Below, piece by piece: positions 1 to 11,387 of a stretch of 64,000 nt of DNA (positions are counted from its first letter, which is position 1; every line of letters begins with the position of its first letter). The notes under the pieces were generated by a model, which saw nothing but the letters and a program-made list of their open reading frames with translations, was not told where the DNA came from and did no database searches. The position numbers were made by a program, and so were the translations under genes. Origin of the DNA: Tigriopus japonicus (Eukaryota > Arthropoda > Copepoda > Harpacticoida > Harpacticidae); the NCBI GenBank assembly GCA_010645155.1, contig CM021319.1, positions 804,985-868,984 of the forward strand, written 5' to 3'.

Positions 1-112
1 CGATTTTGTAATCAAATTCCATTCGTCATACTGCATGTTTGCTTTCGGTTTCGGTAGGCTTACCCGAAACTGAAATCGAAATTTCATCCGAAAGCGATTT
101 CAGTCCATCAGC
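1..112 (-). mobile_element. end fragment of a hAT-like non-autonomous element (GATGGAC family)
   Basis: Read on the minus strand this ends in TGATGGACTGAAATCGC and then runs through alternating CGAAAC/TTTCGG motifs. About 110 bp closely resemble positions 47995-48109, including the CGATTTTGTNNTCAAANTCCAT segment and the CGGTAGG core. The element is cut by the window edge, so its other end and target duplication cannot be seen. Membership in the family is seen directly; assignment to hAT rests on relatives in the window. Confidence 0.6.
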
Positions 113-1016
113 AATATTAATTAAGACTTTGGTGGCCTTTCTTTTGGTCTCCCTCGAAGGTTTGTCGCCTGGCTCGGCAAATACTTTTTCAACCCATTTT
201 TAACAAAATGAAGCAATCCCTCGGGATTAAATCGAAATCAATAGTACCATTCGTACCCTTCGAAATTCGAATTGGAATGACCAATACTATGGACAAAAAG
301 AGACATTCATTTGGGCAGCTTGCGGATGTTTCCTGTTTGTGACCCCAAATTCGACTTCTCCGACTAAATCAGTTTTGAAAGGAAGTTTCCTGTATCCCAG
401 AAACCAAGTTGAGCTGAATAATGGTTTCCATAATGAATATGAAATTAGACCAAGGAAATCCATCCATCTGCGCAAGCATTACCACAATCACTTGCTTCAT
501 TACATCATGATCTCACAGTAACACTTGAATTAGAGCAAACGTACTTGTATATTCACACGTTTCATGATGGCTTTTGAAACAAATACTACATAATTATTCT
601 GCTTTAAAGTCTTCACCGTTTTTGGAAATAGTTCTTCACGCGTCTTCAGGAAACAATGGCAGAAGTTAAACGTAGATTGTTCCTAAAGTGTGAAATGTAG
701 TATGTATAAGGCTCCAAAACGGAAAAGATCATCAAAATACCTTCCGTTGCATTTCTCATAATGTTCCAAAATTATGTACTGCACATTGACAATCGATAGT
801 CATCATAAAGTGCATCAACATTTTATTAACTGCAAAACTTAGAGTTTCCTAGACTCAGGATCCACTATCATCGTCCCGTTATTAGAATTGTTCAATTGTA
901 CTTCAGTTCAATCAGTTCAATTGACTAGTATGTACTTTCAAGTTGACAGTTCAGATTACAACTAGCTAAAGCCTAATAGTGAGACTTGATTCAAATTAAT
1001 AAAGGCAATCAGTTGA
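113..1016. other. non-coding stretch, no feature seen
   Basis: AT-rich sequence with only short open frames on both strands and no recognisable protein similarity, RNA fold or long repeat. Confidence 0.5.
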
Positions 1017-1274
1017 TGAACTCATTGACACCTACAAGTTGTTGTGTAACGACTTTACTTTTATTGCATGTTTGTGTATCTAACAGTGACACGATAATGG
1101 AACTCAGGCTCAGAAAGAAATTCCATTTGTCCTTTCAATTTGATACTATAGAGTGGCTATCGGCACCCAATGGGCCCATTTGTGATTTCGGTAAACCCTG
1201 GAGCAATGGGGAAGTCCAAAATTGTGGATACGAGAATCCTCCACAGTGCTGTGGTAGGGGGATTTTTTTCTAGC
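1017..1274 (+). CDS. possible small secreted Cys-containing peptide (hypothetical)
   Basis: From the ATG at 1017 an 85-codon frame runs to TAG at 1272-1274. Residues 1-24 resemble a signal peptide: a short polar start, then a VTTLLLLHVCV hydrophobic core and a small-residue region. The mature part is short and ends in a Cys-rich tail with Cys at CDFGKPW, NCGYENP and QCCGRG. I do not recognise the family. There is no intron evidence, no clear promoter and no relative in the window, so this may be a chance open frame. The Met at 1017 was chosen because it directly precedes the hydrophobic core. Confidence 0.22.
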
Positions 1275-3233
1275 GCTACAAGGAATGGGATTCCTTGTTA
1301 ACAAATAGTAAATCACATGTATAATTTGTTATATTAATATTTATACAATATTTGGTCTATAAACAAGTTATTTTTGGCAGAGCTATACAACCCTTGAATG
1401 GTTGATCAGGAATAGTAGTTTAAAATTTATGTATCCCTGCCTTAATTGCTGTTAGGGGATCAAATCTTACATATTCTCGAGAAAAACTTATGAAACAATG
1501 ATGGAGCCCGATAAAGAAGAGAGGAGGACTTTATTGTTCGAACTAGCCTGGATTCCTTAGGATTTGGAGGTGCTCTCAGAACGCACAAGCAAAACCAGTG
1601 ACATTGTGTATTTTTTTTCTAGATTTGTTCTTCTTTGGTGCATCAGATCTTGATAGTGTGAAAGTTTGACATATTTTCTTTGTCACTAATCGAGGAAGTA
1701 TATGATGGAGTGGAGGGATCCTTACCTGAAACTGGAAGTTGAGACTTTAGAGTGCTTAACTGACTCTAACACCAAATAGAAAACTCCAGACTAAAAGCAT
1801 GAATAGTATTGAGTTTCTGTATGATATTAAAAAGCTTATGATGCATCAAGAACAATATTAATGATTTTGTTGCACAATTATTTTGGACTATTGTCGTGGA
1901 CTTTTTCCCAAATCCATTCTTTTGGTTGACTTTCTATTTTCGGTTCAGCGTCCGAAACCGAGGTTCAAATCGAAATTCCGCCTTTTAGTCCATCACTAAT
2001 TTCTATAATGTCAAATAAACCTCAGGTAAAATAGGTTTAATGAGTATAGATTTGCGTTTTAGGACGAAGAGAAGGTAGACAAAAGCCAAACAGTACGTAC
2101 ATTGCGGAAAAAGAATTCATATTTCGATCAGCTCTAAACAATAAAACAAACGAGTTAAGCTATTGACTCCAAGGTGAGCTACTGGACGTCCACTAAGTCA
2201 CCAGAAACATCCGTCCTCTACATTTACACTTGTTGGTTGTACCACTGCCATGAAAAGGCTCGCAAGATCTTTTAAAAATAGCCTTTAGTCATCCAAAGAT
2301 AGCCCTAATCATTGTCCCCTTTAACCAAGGGCACTCGAAAGTTATTAGTCTCGTTCAGTTAACAATCTTGAGGTTCACTCTGATCAAGGAGCTGCAAGGC
2401 AAACAATTCCTTTTTGGTTGAAGTTTTTCGAGGAACACTCGAATGACGTCAATAAGCGCGTTTGTCATCCAGGTGAGTTTCTCTCCATGCATAATTGAGT
2501 TGGCTTAAAAAGTGAGCTTTTCAACAGGACAATTGTAGGAAGTAGTCAATTTGAGATCACTCTTCCACATTCGTCCTCCCACCCATTGAAAAGAAAATGA
2601 TGAATAAATATGATTCTGAGTCAAAGGGGAAATCCCTAAGTCCGAGAAAAGCTTCCCCGTTAAAGTTGTGACACAGTCATCATTGACATGCCTTCATGTT
2701 TGGGCATGATATTTCACTTCAAGTGCTACCGAAGGTTCACGAAATATTTATCACCTAATAGTGGCGTGGCCATCCATGTGTCGTCAAATGAATGAAGGAA
2801 TGAATGAGTGATTTTTCCCACGTGAAAAAAAAAATGAGCGACGTTTCTTCAAGATTGAAACCATCGCATTTCCTCCTATATGAATGTCAAAATTTCAACC
2901 TATTTTTTTTGGGAAGTTAGGGAGTTCCAAGTGTCATTCTTCAAGATTAGCTATTGTTCCTCCCATGCCGTAAAATGTGAATCAAGATGGATTAAATATC
3001 TTTTAACCCTTTTAAATCTGGTGTTACAAATTTGTAATATCAAGTAAAATTGACTTAATTCAGCTGTTGCTTGGATCTAAGAATGTTAAAGTAATGCTTC
3101 TTGCCCAGCATCAAGCTGGTGTTTGCTTTTGAGGCCTTTTTTGCTGGGCAAATAATGAAATACACACATAGATAATATACGGTTATGCACAACCAAATCG
3201 TGTTGCTCGGATCCGTTCATGCATGCATTAGAT
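1275..3233. other. intergenic, mostly featureless
   Basis: No coding exon recognised. It contains one fragment of the GATGGAC repeat family (about 1930-1998) and poly-T or AT-rich tracts. Confidence 0.5.
1930..1998 (+). mobile_element. right-end fragment of GATGGAC-family element
   Basis: It carries CGGTTCAGCGTCCGAAACCG followed by AAATCGAAATTCCGC and ends in TAGTCCATCACTA. This is the same terminal signature as the elements ending at 112, 17971 and 48109. A left end may be the AATGATGGAGCCCGATAA at about 1494, but the interior does not let me confirm it. Confidence 0.5.
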
Positions 3234-3300
3234 TCATCTTCCTTCAGACATTTTTAGCCTTCTCCGAATTGATTTTCGTGTAAAACTGAGTGTTCGTTTC

Positions 3301-3318
3301 CTCTCTCTCTCTCTCTCT
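3301..3318 (+). repeat. (CT)9 microsatellite
   Basis: Perfect CT dinucleotide run about 180 bp upstream of the TATA box of the glycosyltransferase gene. Confidence 0.9.
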
Positions 3319-3501
3319 GAATCCCAAAACATCCTATCCGAGGCTCTTCCAAAAGTACGGCGCATAGGTGAGCCCAATTGGGGCCCCGCCGTTGAGGCCT
3401 GATTTCTAGGCCTAGGATCAGCGTGTACTCGGAGAAAGAGTTTTTGAGTCGTTGCACACTCCGACCGAGGTGTAAAAGAACAGCAAGCAAAGATAAGAAA
3501 G

Positions 3502-3536
3502 TATAAAAGGCCGTTTGAGACATGTGGTTCCTCAGT
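3502..3536 (+). promoter_or_regulatory. core promoter: TATA box plus TCAGT initiator
   Basis: A consensus TATAAAAGG lies at 3502-3510, and an arthropod-type initiator TCAGT lies at 3532-3536. The presumed start A at 3534 is 32 bp from the first T of TATA, the classical spacing. The first ATG of the long glycosyltransferase frame is at 3591, which would give a 57-nt 5' leader. The motifs and spacing are seen directly; the start site itself is inferred. Confidence 0.8.
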
Positions 3537-3590
3537 GACTGAGTCGAGATCCAAGTATCATCATCTCCGCCAACATTCAAAAGTTCAAGA

Positions 3591-5369
3591 ATGGTCGAGG
3601 CAAGAAACGGCATGGAGAACCATGCGGCACAATGCATCGTCTACAGCAAAAGGACAGCCAAGCTCATGAACTCGGTTGAGCTCACATCGGATGGGAAGAC
3701 AGCCGGTTTACCAGAGTATTCGAATTTGAAGCGGGCTGGAGATGTTGAATCGGGCATGGTGAACAAGATGAAAACGGGTCGACAGCGCTTTCGATGGAAC
3801 CTGATCTTCAATGTCTTGCTGTGGATCCTTCTACCTCTGCCATTGTGGTTGCCTTATTTGACACAACACTTAGAGGTCAATTTTATATCCTTTTGGGTCT
3901 TGCCCATTATTCAAGGATGTTTCATGTTCTTCTGGATTGTGGTCGGCATCTTGGCCATAAGGACTACTTGTATCATGTACCGGAACAGGAAAGAGGATTT
4001 CAGGTCCAAGTTGACTACCGCTCAGAAAAATCAGATCCACCATTTGGCCGTAATATCATGCTACAAAGAACCTGTGGACCTCATTGCCAGTACTATTGAG
4101 ACTTTGGCCCAACAAACGGTTGCATCCGATACAACCATGGTTGTTTCCTTTGAAGAAAAAACACCGGATCTTCGCAGCAAACAAGGCCAACTTTGCGATT
4201 TGTTTGGTCAACGATTCCAGGAGATCATCTTCACGATTCATCCTTTCGGCCAAGAAGGTGAGATCCCGGGCAAGTGTTCCAATGCCAATTGTGGAATTCG
4301 AACTGCTTTGGCACACGTCAAACGTCGAGACAAGGATGCTTTCAATCCAGCCAACATTCTTATTACCACTTGTGATGCCGACTCCAAGTTTCATCCGCGA
4401 TATCTGGAGGCTCTTACCTACAAATACTTCAATACTAAGGATGCCATCACTGGATGCATTTTTCAAGCCCCTCTACTTTACAACTGGAAGCTCGATGAGC
4501 TCAGTGTAGTTACCAGAGTGACTGGATTGGTCCGTGCTTTCCTCATGATGGGTGCCATGATTCCATTCAATATCAATACCATGTCCATTTTCTCATTTTC
4601 TGCCTCCATGTGCATTGCGGGTGATTTTATTCACCCTGGTTATCAAATGGACGACATTATTGCCCTGATCCGGTGGATGGGCGTGTGCAAGAAAAGAATT
4701 CGGATTGTCATGATCCCTTTACCGATTCTATCGGGTCCAACCACTGGAAGAGTCGTGGAAGAGGAAATCGAGGAATGGGCCAGACAAGCCAGACGTTGGA
4801 CCATTGGAGCGGCCGAAGTGTTCCATTACTTTATGGTCAAATCGATGAACATTCCATTTTTTAGTGCTCTCTCATGGGGCATCACTTTTTTCCTCTATTA
4901 TGGTAAGTGTTTTCAAATCTATAAAGGTTAGCGTGTTGGTTTTGAAAACACGTGGCAATCGCAAGAGTTGAGTGAGGAGGAGATTGTATAATTCCGCCTT
5001 TTCCCTTTAATTTCAGTTGTCATTTTGTGTTGCGCTTCATTGTACGGACTCATCTTGGGAGTATCTATTGGGTTCATCATGCCATCCATGGATGGATTCC
5101 CGACAATTTTGACATACTTCAATTACGTTAGCTTAGGTTTTAATTATGTTGTGTTTGCACTCATTTTCATTATTGATGTATTCACCGTCAAACTCACACA
5201 ACCTCGCATCTACGAACGGATTTCTTTGGTCCGAAATGTCTTCCAATGGATTCTTTCCCCGTTTGTACTCATCGGATACTCATTGGTTGAGTTGTTTGCA
5301 CTTCACGAGGTTATGATCCGAGGCAAAAAAGTGTGCAAACATGGAGCGAGTAAAAAAGACAATCTGTAG
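3591..5369 (+). CDS. family 2 (GT2) multi-pass membrane glycosyltransferase, synthase-like
   Basis: Two coding exons, 3591-4902 and 5017-5369, are joined across a 114-nt intron with G|GTAAGT donor and TTTCAG|T acceptor. Splicing gives about 554 aa. Two membrane segments lie near residues 70-123, followed by a cytosolic GT2 core. That core holds an ISCYKEP-type nucleotide-sugar-binding start (about 153-160), a CDADSK motif (DxD type, about 262-266), a later MDD and a QARRW motif (Q-x-x-R-W, about 398-402) typical of processive synthases. At least three more membrane segments follow, mostly encoded by exon 2. This architecture resembles cellulose, chitin and hyaluronan synthases, which extrude a polysaccharide, but the protein is shorter than chitin synthase and the product is unknown. 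A strong TATA/initiator promoter precedes it. Without splicing, the first exon would read into the intron and stop at 4931, losing the exit membrane helices. Confidence 0.82.
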
Positions 5370-5597
5370 CTTTTATACTCGATCGCAAATCTCCAATGAA
5401 ATGTAATGATCTCTAAATAACGTACTTCAACATGCATCAAGCTTAAATGTCTGCACACTTGTCATCATCTTCAATTAGGCTTCCTACGTGTATTTTTTTC
5501 AAATCATTGAGATAATATAATAATTTACAAGGTATCCCAAATGTTTTTGCCGGTTTTACAGCAATACACACACACGGCGCTATTTCATTTAAATAAT

Positions 5598-5603
5598 AAT
5601 AAA
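5598..5603 (+). terminator. candidate polyadenylation signal of the GT2 gene
   Basis: AATAAA 229 nt after the stop codon. A second AATAAA lies near 5643. Which one is used cannot be told from the sequence. Confidence 0.4.
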
Positions 5604-7356
5604 CCACCAAACCGCAAGTTGGTATATTCTACAGCATTCTTATAATAAATTGTTTAAGCTTTTGGTGTTTCCTGACCATATTAATTGATCAAGAAAGAGG
5701 CTCGCACACACATTGAAACCGTTACTTTTTATTCCTATCAAATTTTGAGGTACTTTTGCGGTGAAATCCTTTACTTTGCTCTTGAGTTGATAAATGCTAC
5801 CTCTGAGAGAAAAAGAAAAAGTAAGAGGTCTCTATGAATTCTTTCTTTAGTTTGTTGTAGATTTCCTGGCCATTCAATTCTGGAAGTCATTGTAAATAAG
5901 AAGTTTCATTCGTATTCTAGCTCTAATCGAAAGGACACTTTCGATTTGAGCTTCAAAACCGAGAAAGAACTATCTCCTTTGCTTCGTTTCTTTACCAGAA
6001 TTTCGGCTTATATCTGTTTTAAAAAAGCATTAACAAAGTCTTCCTCTGAGTAGTTCCAATGGGATTCACCTATAGGTATATCAGACGACAAACTTACATT
6101 TCTCCTGGTCAAGTGTCTAAAAACTAACAGAATTGTTTGAATTACCAAGCTTAAAAGAAGGTCCCGAAAACGTACTTGACAAACAAATCATCTTTTTTGT
6201 TATCCAATACGTCTCTTTGCTAAATCCAAAAACCGAACTTTATTAAGCTAGTTTTATGGTTCAAAAATAATATTTTGATATTTTCTTTCAAAAAGTACAA
6301 ACCTAGAAAAAACTTGACCCAATATATGGGTAGAGAAATCCAAATCTGCCCTTAAAATCGTCAAAGAAGGTTTAAAATAACGCTATTTAATGTGACAAAT
6401 GCTCTATAAAACAAAAAAAATAAGAAAACAGACACTGCACTGTTCCGTGGGAACAAAAGTTATTGAAATAACCTATTGTACCTACGCGTACGATACTTAT
6501 CTCCGTAGTCACGCACACTACAGATGGAAAATTCCCCACTTCAAAGAAATGTGTACTTTTCCTTGGTGAAAAAATATTCCTGTCTTCTTCATATCCATTA
6601 AGAATTAGCTTTGAAATCTCAAACGAAGAAACCATGAACTTAGGAATGAGGAATTTTAGATTCGGGTTTTTTCCAACACCTACATTCAAATCATTAGGAT
6701 TGTCACGATTTATCATAAAATTAGTCAATGCTTGAACTCGTTTATATCCTGTGAGTATGTTTGAATACGTAGGATTCCCCAATCAGAGTACGTATGCAAA
6801 ATTTCCATGATCAAGGACAAATCCCTTTACCCAGGTACTCATGAATTTCAGAAGCAATGGGCCTTGATAGACAAGACCAAATAAAATGTTTCAAACTGAA
6901 CATAGATTCAGAAAGCTTAGAAAATTAGGATTCTAAATGTGTAAAAAAATTAGATTTCACTTTTTTCGATTCCAAATCCACGCAAGAAAATTGTACGCAA
7001 TGTTTGGTTCACAATCAACCGAAATACGAAATTCGGGAGGAACTAAACCAAAAACAAACCTCGGTTATTATAAAGAAACCAATGTTTTGCTTATTTAACA
7101 GAGAATTTCACTTTGCAGAGGGGTTCGGAAAAGGTAAAAATTCATTTAATGGAGAGCTTCACGTAAAGAAGAGATTAAAATAGGCCTCAAAGAGATAAAT
7201 TATCACACATTTTCAAGGGAAATTTCCTTGGAATAAGTAGTTTGCATGACAGATAATATGAGGACAAAATGCTACTCAAAAACAAATAGCGATACCTAAG
7301 AAAAACAGCTGTCATTTTACATTTTTTTAGAAAGCCAATATTTTTGTCATCTAGAT
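5604..7356. other. intergenic, no gene seen
   Basis: AT-rich with no supported exon. The 131-codon open frame at 6387-6782 (minus) has no recognisable domain and ordinary non-coding composition. Confidence 0.45.
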
Positions 7357-7542
7357 CACGGGTGTGCAAACCCTGACCCGCGGGCCAAATGTGACCCGCG
7401 AGCTGATTTCGCGTGGCCCGCAGCATGATTTTTTATGAATTTTATACTAGAAATTATTTGCCGGTTTGGATGGTGTGGCCCGCGAGCGCCAACGGTCCGG
7501 CCACTTTGGCCCACCCCTGCACACCCAATTTGCACACCCCTG
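7357..7542. mobile_element. 186-bp hAT-type MITE
   Basis: The ends are CACGGGTGTGCAAA on the left and, reverse-complemented, CAGGGGTGTGCAAAT on the right. The element is flanked by exact 8-bp copies of ATCTAGAT (7349-7356 and 7543-7550). The interior has repeated GGCCCGCG/GACCCGCG motifs. An 8-bp target duplication and CAGGGGTG-like termini are hallmarks of hAT transposons. At 186 bp with no transposase it must be mobilised in trans. Confidence 0.88.
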
Positions 7543-7550
7543 ATCTAGAT

Positions 7551-9408
7551 GACTGTCTCAAGATTCAGCAGGCCCTGAGCACATCCTTCTTGGGTAGCCT
7601 CTCTTGTTTTCAAAATGAACAACTTGCCGTCAGAGCGAACCTTCCTAAGTTCTTTCATTCACTCCTCCTTTACAATAAGGTGTAGAAGGTTAGCGTGTTT
7701 TGGGTGGAATATGGCATATATGTATATCTAGCCCCTAAATTAACTTATCAAGACGTCTATGAATATGAAAACCTTGTAAAGAAATATGTAGCTCCAAAAA
7801 TCGACGCATCGATTCTCCAGTTATTTGCTCTCGACTTTACCGTGAAAATGTGATCGATTTTGTTCTTCATGATTATCTGCAATGGAACCTTTTTTCACAC
7901 TTTTGTGACACATGGAAGACTTTAAATCATACGTATCTCCCCTTTTTAAAGACATCTTTGGTTGCTATAAAGATTGGCTACCAATTTTGCACCTCCAACA
8001 TAAAGTTTGATGGGCTGGTCGCAATTTATCGTTCAAACCCCCCTACAAAGACCTTTAATCTTTGCAATTACTGCCTTGACGTAAAAGACTAAAGTTAGAA
8101 ATAATAGAAGGGCTCGGCAAGATACTGTAAAACGAGAACTCGGGTTCTCTCAAGATTTTAAGAAATTGATTGCTCTCTGGTCAAAAATTGGATAAAGTAA
8201 AATGGCTTTGGTTCAGATTGTTTTTGACCTTCAAGACAAACATGATGCTCACTGGTCTTTAAGTGAAGTCTCACGATTCATTTCACCACTTTTCGAGTAT
8301 CAAACCAATTCCGAGTTACTTGAATAACCTACATAAATGGACAAGGAACAAATGGCAATTCACCACAAAGTTGACTAGTGTCAGCTCACATGAAAACAGA
8401 CATACTTATTGAAATTTTCAATTCCTTGTTAGTCACGATGCCTTCGAATTTTGGTGCCCTTGACGTTTGGTGCCGACACCGACAACGTTTTCTTGGAATT
8501 ATTTTCCTCTTTAAGTCATTGTAGATTTGAAGATTCTTAGATTGCGAAAAGTGGTTTATATTTTGCCATTGCAATCCAAAGAAACGTCTACTGATATCGG
8601 TGTGGAATCATCAAAACACTTGAAAAGACACGAATTCCGTCTTCGTTCCAATCTCGGTCATTTCATCTGTACACGTCAGGGATTTCTTTCTAGAGCTGCA
8701 AGAGCAGTAAGGCTGAAACGAATGAAATATTGGTCAACGACATCTCGATCAGCGCCAATGAACACTTCTTTCCTCGTCTATGTATGAATATTAATTGAAC
8801 CATAGATAAATTAATTAAAGATATCTCAATTTTGACGGCGCCCAAAAGCACCCTCTGGAAGGAATTACCTAGAGGTCCTCTTGAAAGCGGTGTTTCATGA
8901 TGAAGCTCATAGAGTGCGTTGTGTGGTGTTGTGTGTTACCCAAATATCCTTCATGAAGTTTGCGTCTCAGGGTCAATCCAGAAAATACAGCCTGAGTCAT
9001 CTAGAGGTCATCAATCAAACTACTGTCACCGTAGTCTGCCTGTTTAGCTAGAACTGAGTATTCTGAGCTTGGTCTGTGATTGAACTATCTCCAGGCCATT
9101 GCAGAAAACGGATCGTCGAACTGACCAGCACATCCCTTTAGCGAAAAATAATTTAGGGCTGCGACAAACATAAATTGAACTTTGAATTTTCAAAATTGAC
9201 CCTAACCATATTCCTAGTTGAACCCTGTCGATAAAAGTAATAAAAAATGTTCAATGGTAAATTGAACAGTAGTTTTGTTCAATGGCAGGAATTACTAGTG
9301 ACGTCATCATTTTTGGCGGGAAAAAAGTTCGGAAGACATGTGTTTCTGATGAGTGCAAATGGTAGTTAAAACGAAGATTTGGGCTTGGTAATTGCAACAA
9401 TGCCTTTC
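7551..9408. other. intergenic, no gene seen
   Basis: Short open frames on both strands without recognisable domains. No RNA gene or long repeat noticed. Confidence 0.45.
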
Positions 9409-9494
9409 TCATCTATACAACTTGGAGTTGGAATAGCAATTATTGACATTTTTTGCAAAAAAATGTTTTGCTCCTTTATCGAAAAATTTGCATT

Positions 9495-11250
9495 CTGATG
9501 AAATGGTCACATATTCTTGCCCCAGTTTTCTCCTACTTGATGCCTTGGATCTTAGATCAAGGCAAGTTTCCCTCTTCTCTAAAAGTAGCTCATGTCGTTC
9601 CAATTTTTAAGGGCGGAGATAAGTCAATCCCTAGCAATTAGAGGCCCATTTCTCTGACTTCCAGCGTTGCAAAGGTTTTTGAGAAGATTATGAAGTCCAA
9701 GCTTGTAGGTTATTTGTAGGGATGTCATTCTCTAGTAAATGCAACTTTTTGCAATTTTCCCGTTTATTTCCATTTTTTGCAATTTTTCAGGTTTTGTGCA
9801 ATTTTTAGCAATTTTCATGCATTTTCCCGAGATTCCCGCCAGAAACCTGTTCCATTTGTGCAAAAACTGGTTTTGAGTACAACAATTATTCTAAGTGGCT
9901 AAAATAGTGCCAAATATTTCAGTCGTATAGGGAAGCAGACGACAACTTTATGGGCTTTTGCAGTCCTTACATTGAATAGTGATAAATATATCTGACCGCA
10001 GTTTGATGGCAGCACATTGGAAAGTGCATTCTGAGTTATCTTGGAGTTAAAACTTTTCACTGAGTCATTAATGTTTGCCTCAAGTTCATACTAGAGCCAT
10101 TTAGCCCGCTAGTTCATACTAGTGATGTATTTAAGTTCATTTCAATCTGTTCAATCTTTTAGAACTGCCACCAATGCCATTGATCTTGATGGCACCCCAG
10201 GCCCGAAGTCTTCAATAACGGGCTCCCTTTTTGGATATTTTCTATAAACGAACGGAGTTTCGCAGAAGTGGTAAATGTACAGTTTTACGTGAATTGGCAG
10301 TCACAACGTATTATCGGGCGCAAAAGTGATTGAACAAATTGAAAATCAGATTGAACTCTTTCAGTAGTTGATACTTATGCATTCGTATTTGGCTTCAATA
10401 TCAAATTTTCGAGCCCTGAATAATTCGAGTCAAAAGCCATAATTTACTCCTAACGCCATCTATTGTACTTTCCTCAAACTCGTGTGAAATGTTCAAAGGC
10501 TTGTGTAACGTGAGATGCTTAGAAAAGCTCAACAAAGCTGTTTACAAACAAACACCCATCCACCTTTGTTCATAAATGGTTTCCCAGAATTCAATGGAAC
10601 ACTTCATTGTTAAGATGTAACAGCAAAAAAACTTTGCAAACCCCATTTAAGACCATTCAAAAAGGTCTTTCCCAGAATGAAGGTTTTGTGCAATTTTCAG
10701 TGCAATTTTGACGTTTTTTGTGCATTTTTTTGCGCAGGTTAGGCCATTTTTGTGCAATAGAATGACATCCTTAGTTATTTGGAAGTCCATGAATTAATTC
10801 CTTCCAGACAGCATGGGTTTCGAGCTCATTTTAGTACAGTAACCCAATTGGCTGATCAAATTGAGCAAATCATTGAAGGGCTCTAGTCAGTTGATGTAGT
10901 CAAGGATTGATGTAGTCTATCTTGACTTTGCCAAGGCCTTTGATCAGGTAGATCATGGTCTTTTGCTCGATCAACTCAAAGAGTTTGGGGTCCAGGGTAA
11001 GGTCCTGACTTGGATTGATAGTTTTACAAGCGAAAGAAAGCAAATAGTTAAAGTTGAAGGATCTTTTAGCGGCATATATGATGTCAAGTCAGGTGTTCCG
11101 CATGGTTTAGTTTTAGGTCCGCTCTTGTTTATTCTCTTTATTGCTCCTCTCCAGAAGTTTAGAACAAAAGCCAGTATTTTTTCATGTACTGATGACACAA
11201 AATTAGTTTGTGGAAGGAATGGTCAGGACAAAATGTTTAGTTGAGGACTT
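9495..11250 (+). pseudogene. degraded non-LTR retrotransposon (LINE) reverse transcriptase
   Basis: The first part (about 9495-9716) reads as the N-terminal RT region: ILDQGKFPSSLKVAHVVPIF, then a stop where Tyr is expected in the SNYRPISLTS motif, then VAKVFEKIM. The frame is broken by a 1057-bp insertion. After it the RT resumes with RQHGFRAHFSTVTQLADQI, has another stop near 10885 beside a short local duplication of TTGATGTAGTC, and continues through LDFAKAFDQVDH and SGVPHGLVLGPLLFILFI. The active-site YADD box has become CTDD. Motif order fits jockey/CR1-like LINE clades. Endonuclease and 3' parts were not recognised. It is clearly dead: stop codons, an altered catalytic box and a nested element. 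Confidence 0.88.
9717..10773. mobile_element. 1057-bp non-autonomous hAT element nested in the LINE
   Basis: The terminal inverted repeats TAGGGATGTCATTCT (left) and TAAGGATGTCATTCT (right, reverse complement) differ at one base. Exact 8-bp duplications GTTATTTG flank it (9709-9716 and 10774-10781). Removing the insert and one duplicate restores the reading frame of the LINE reverse transcriptase across the junction (GGT TAT TTG then GAA GTC CAT). Subterminal regions at both ends are dense in TGCAATTTT-like motifs, as expected for hAT transposase binding arrays. No transposase frame is present. Confidence 0.9.
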
Positions 11251-11279
11251 GTAGAAAGTCTACTCTTGGGTTGGAGTCA

Positions 11280-11303
11280 CTAGACACACAATTGTGTGTC
11301 TAG
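11280..11303. repeat. 24-bp perfect palindrome
   Basis: CTAGACACACAA is followed directly by its exact reverse complement, with no loop. It lies about 35 bp past the end of the reverse transcriptase reading frame, so it may belong to the LINE or its junction. Confidence 0.85.
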
Positions 11304-11387
11304 CATCTTCAATCTGCTCGAATTACTCTGTTAAAGAAGAGCTTTCTACAATTTGGTAGTTTTGAATTCATTAACTTTCTGGTCTGG

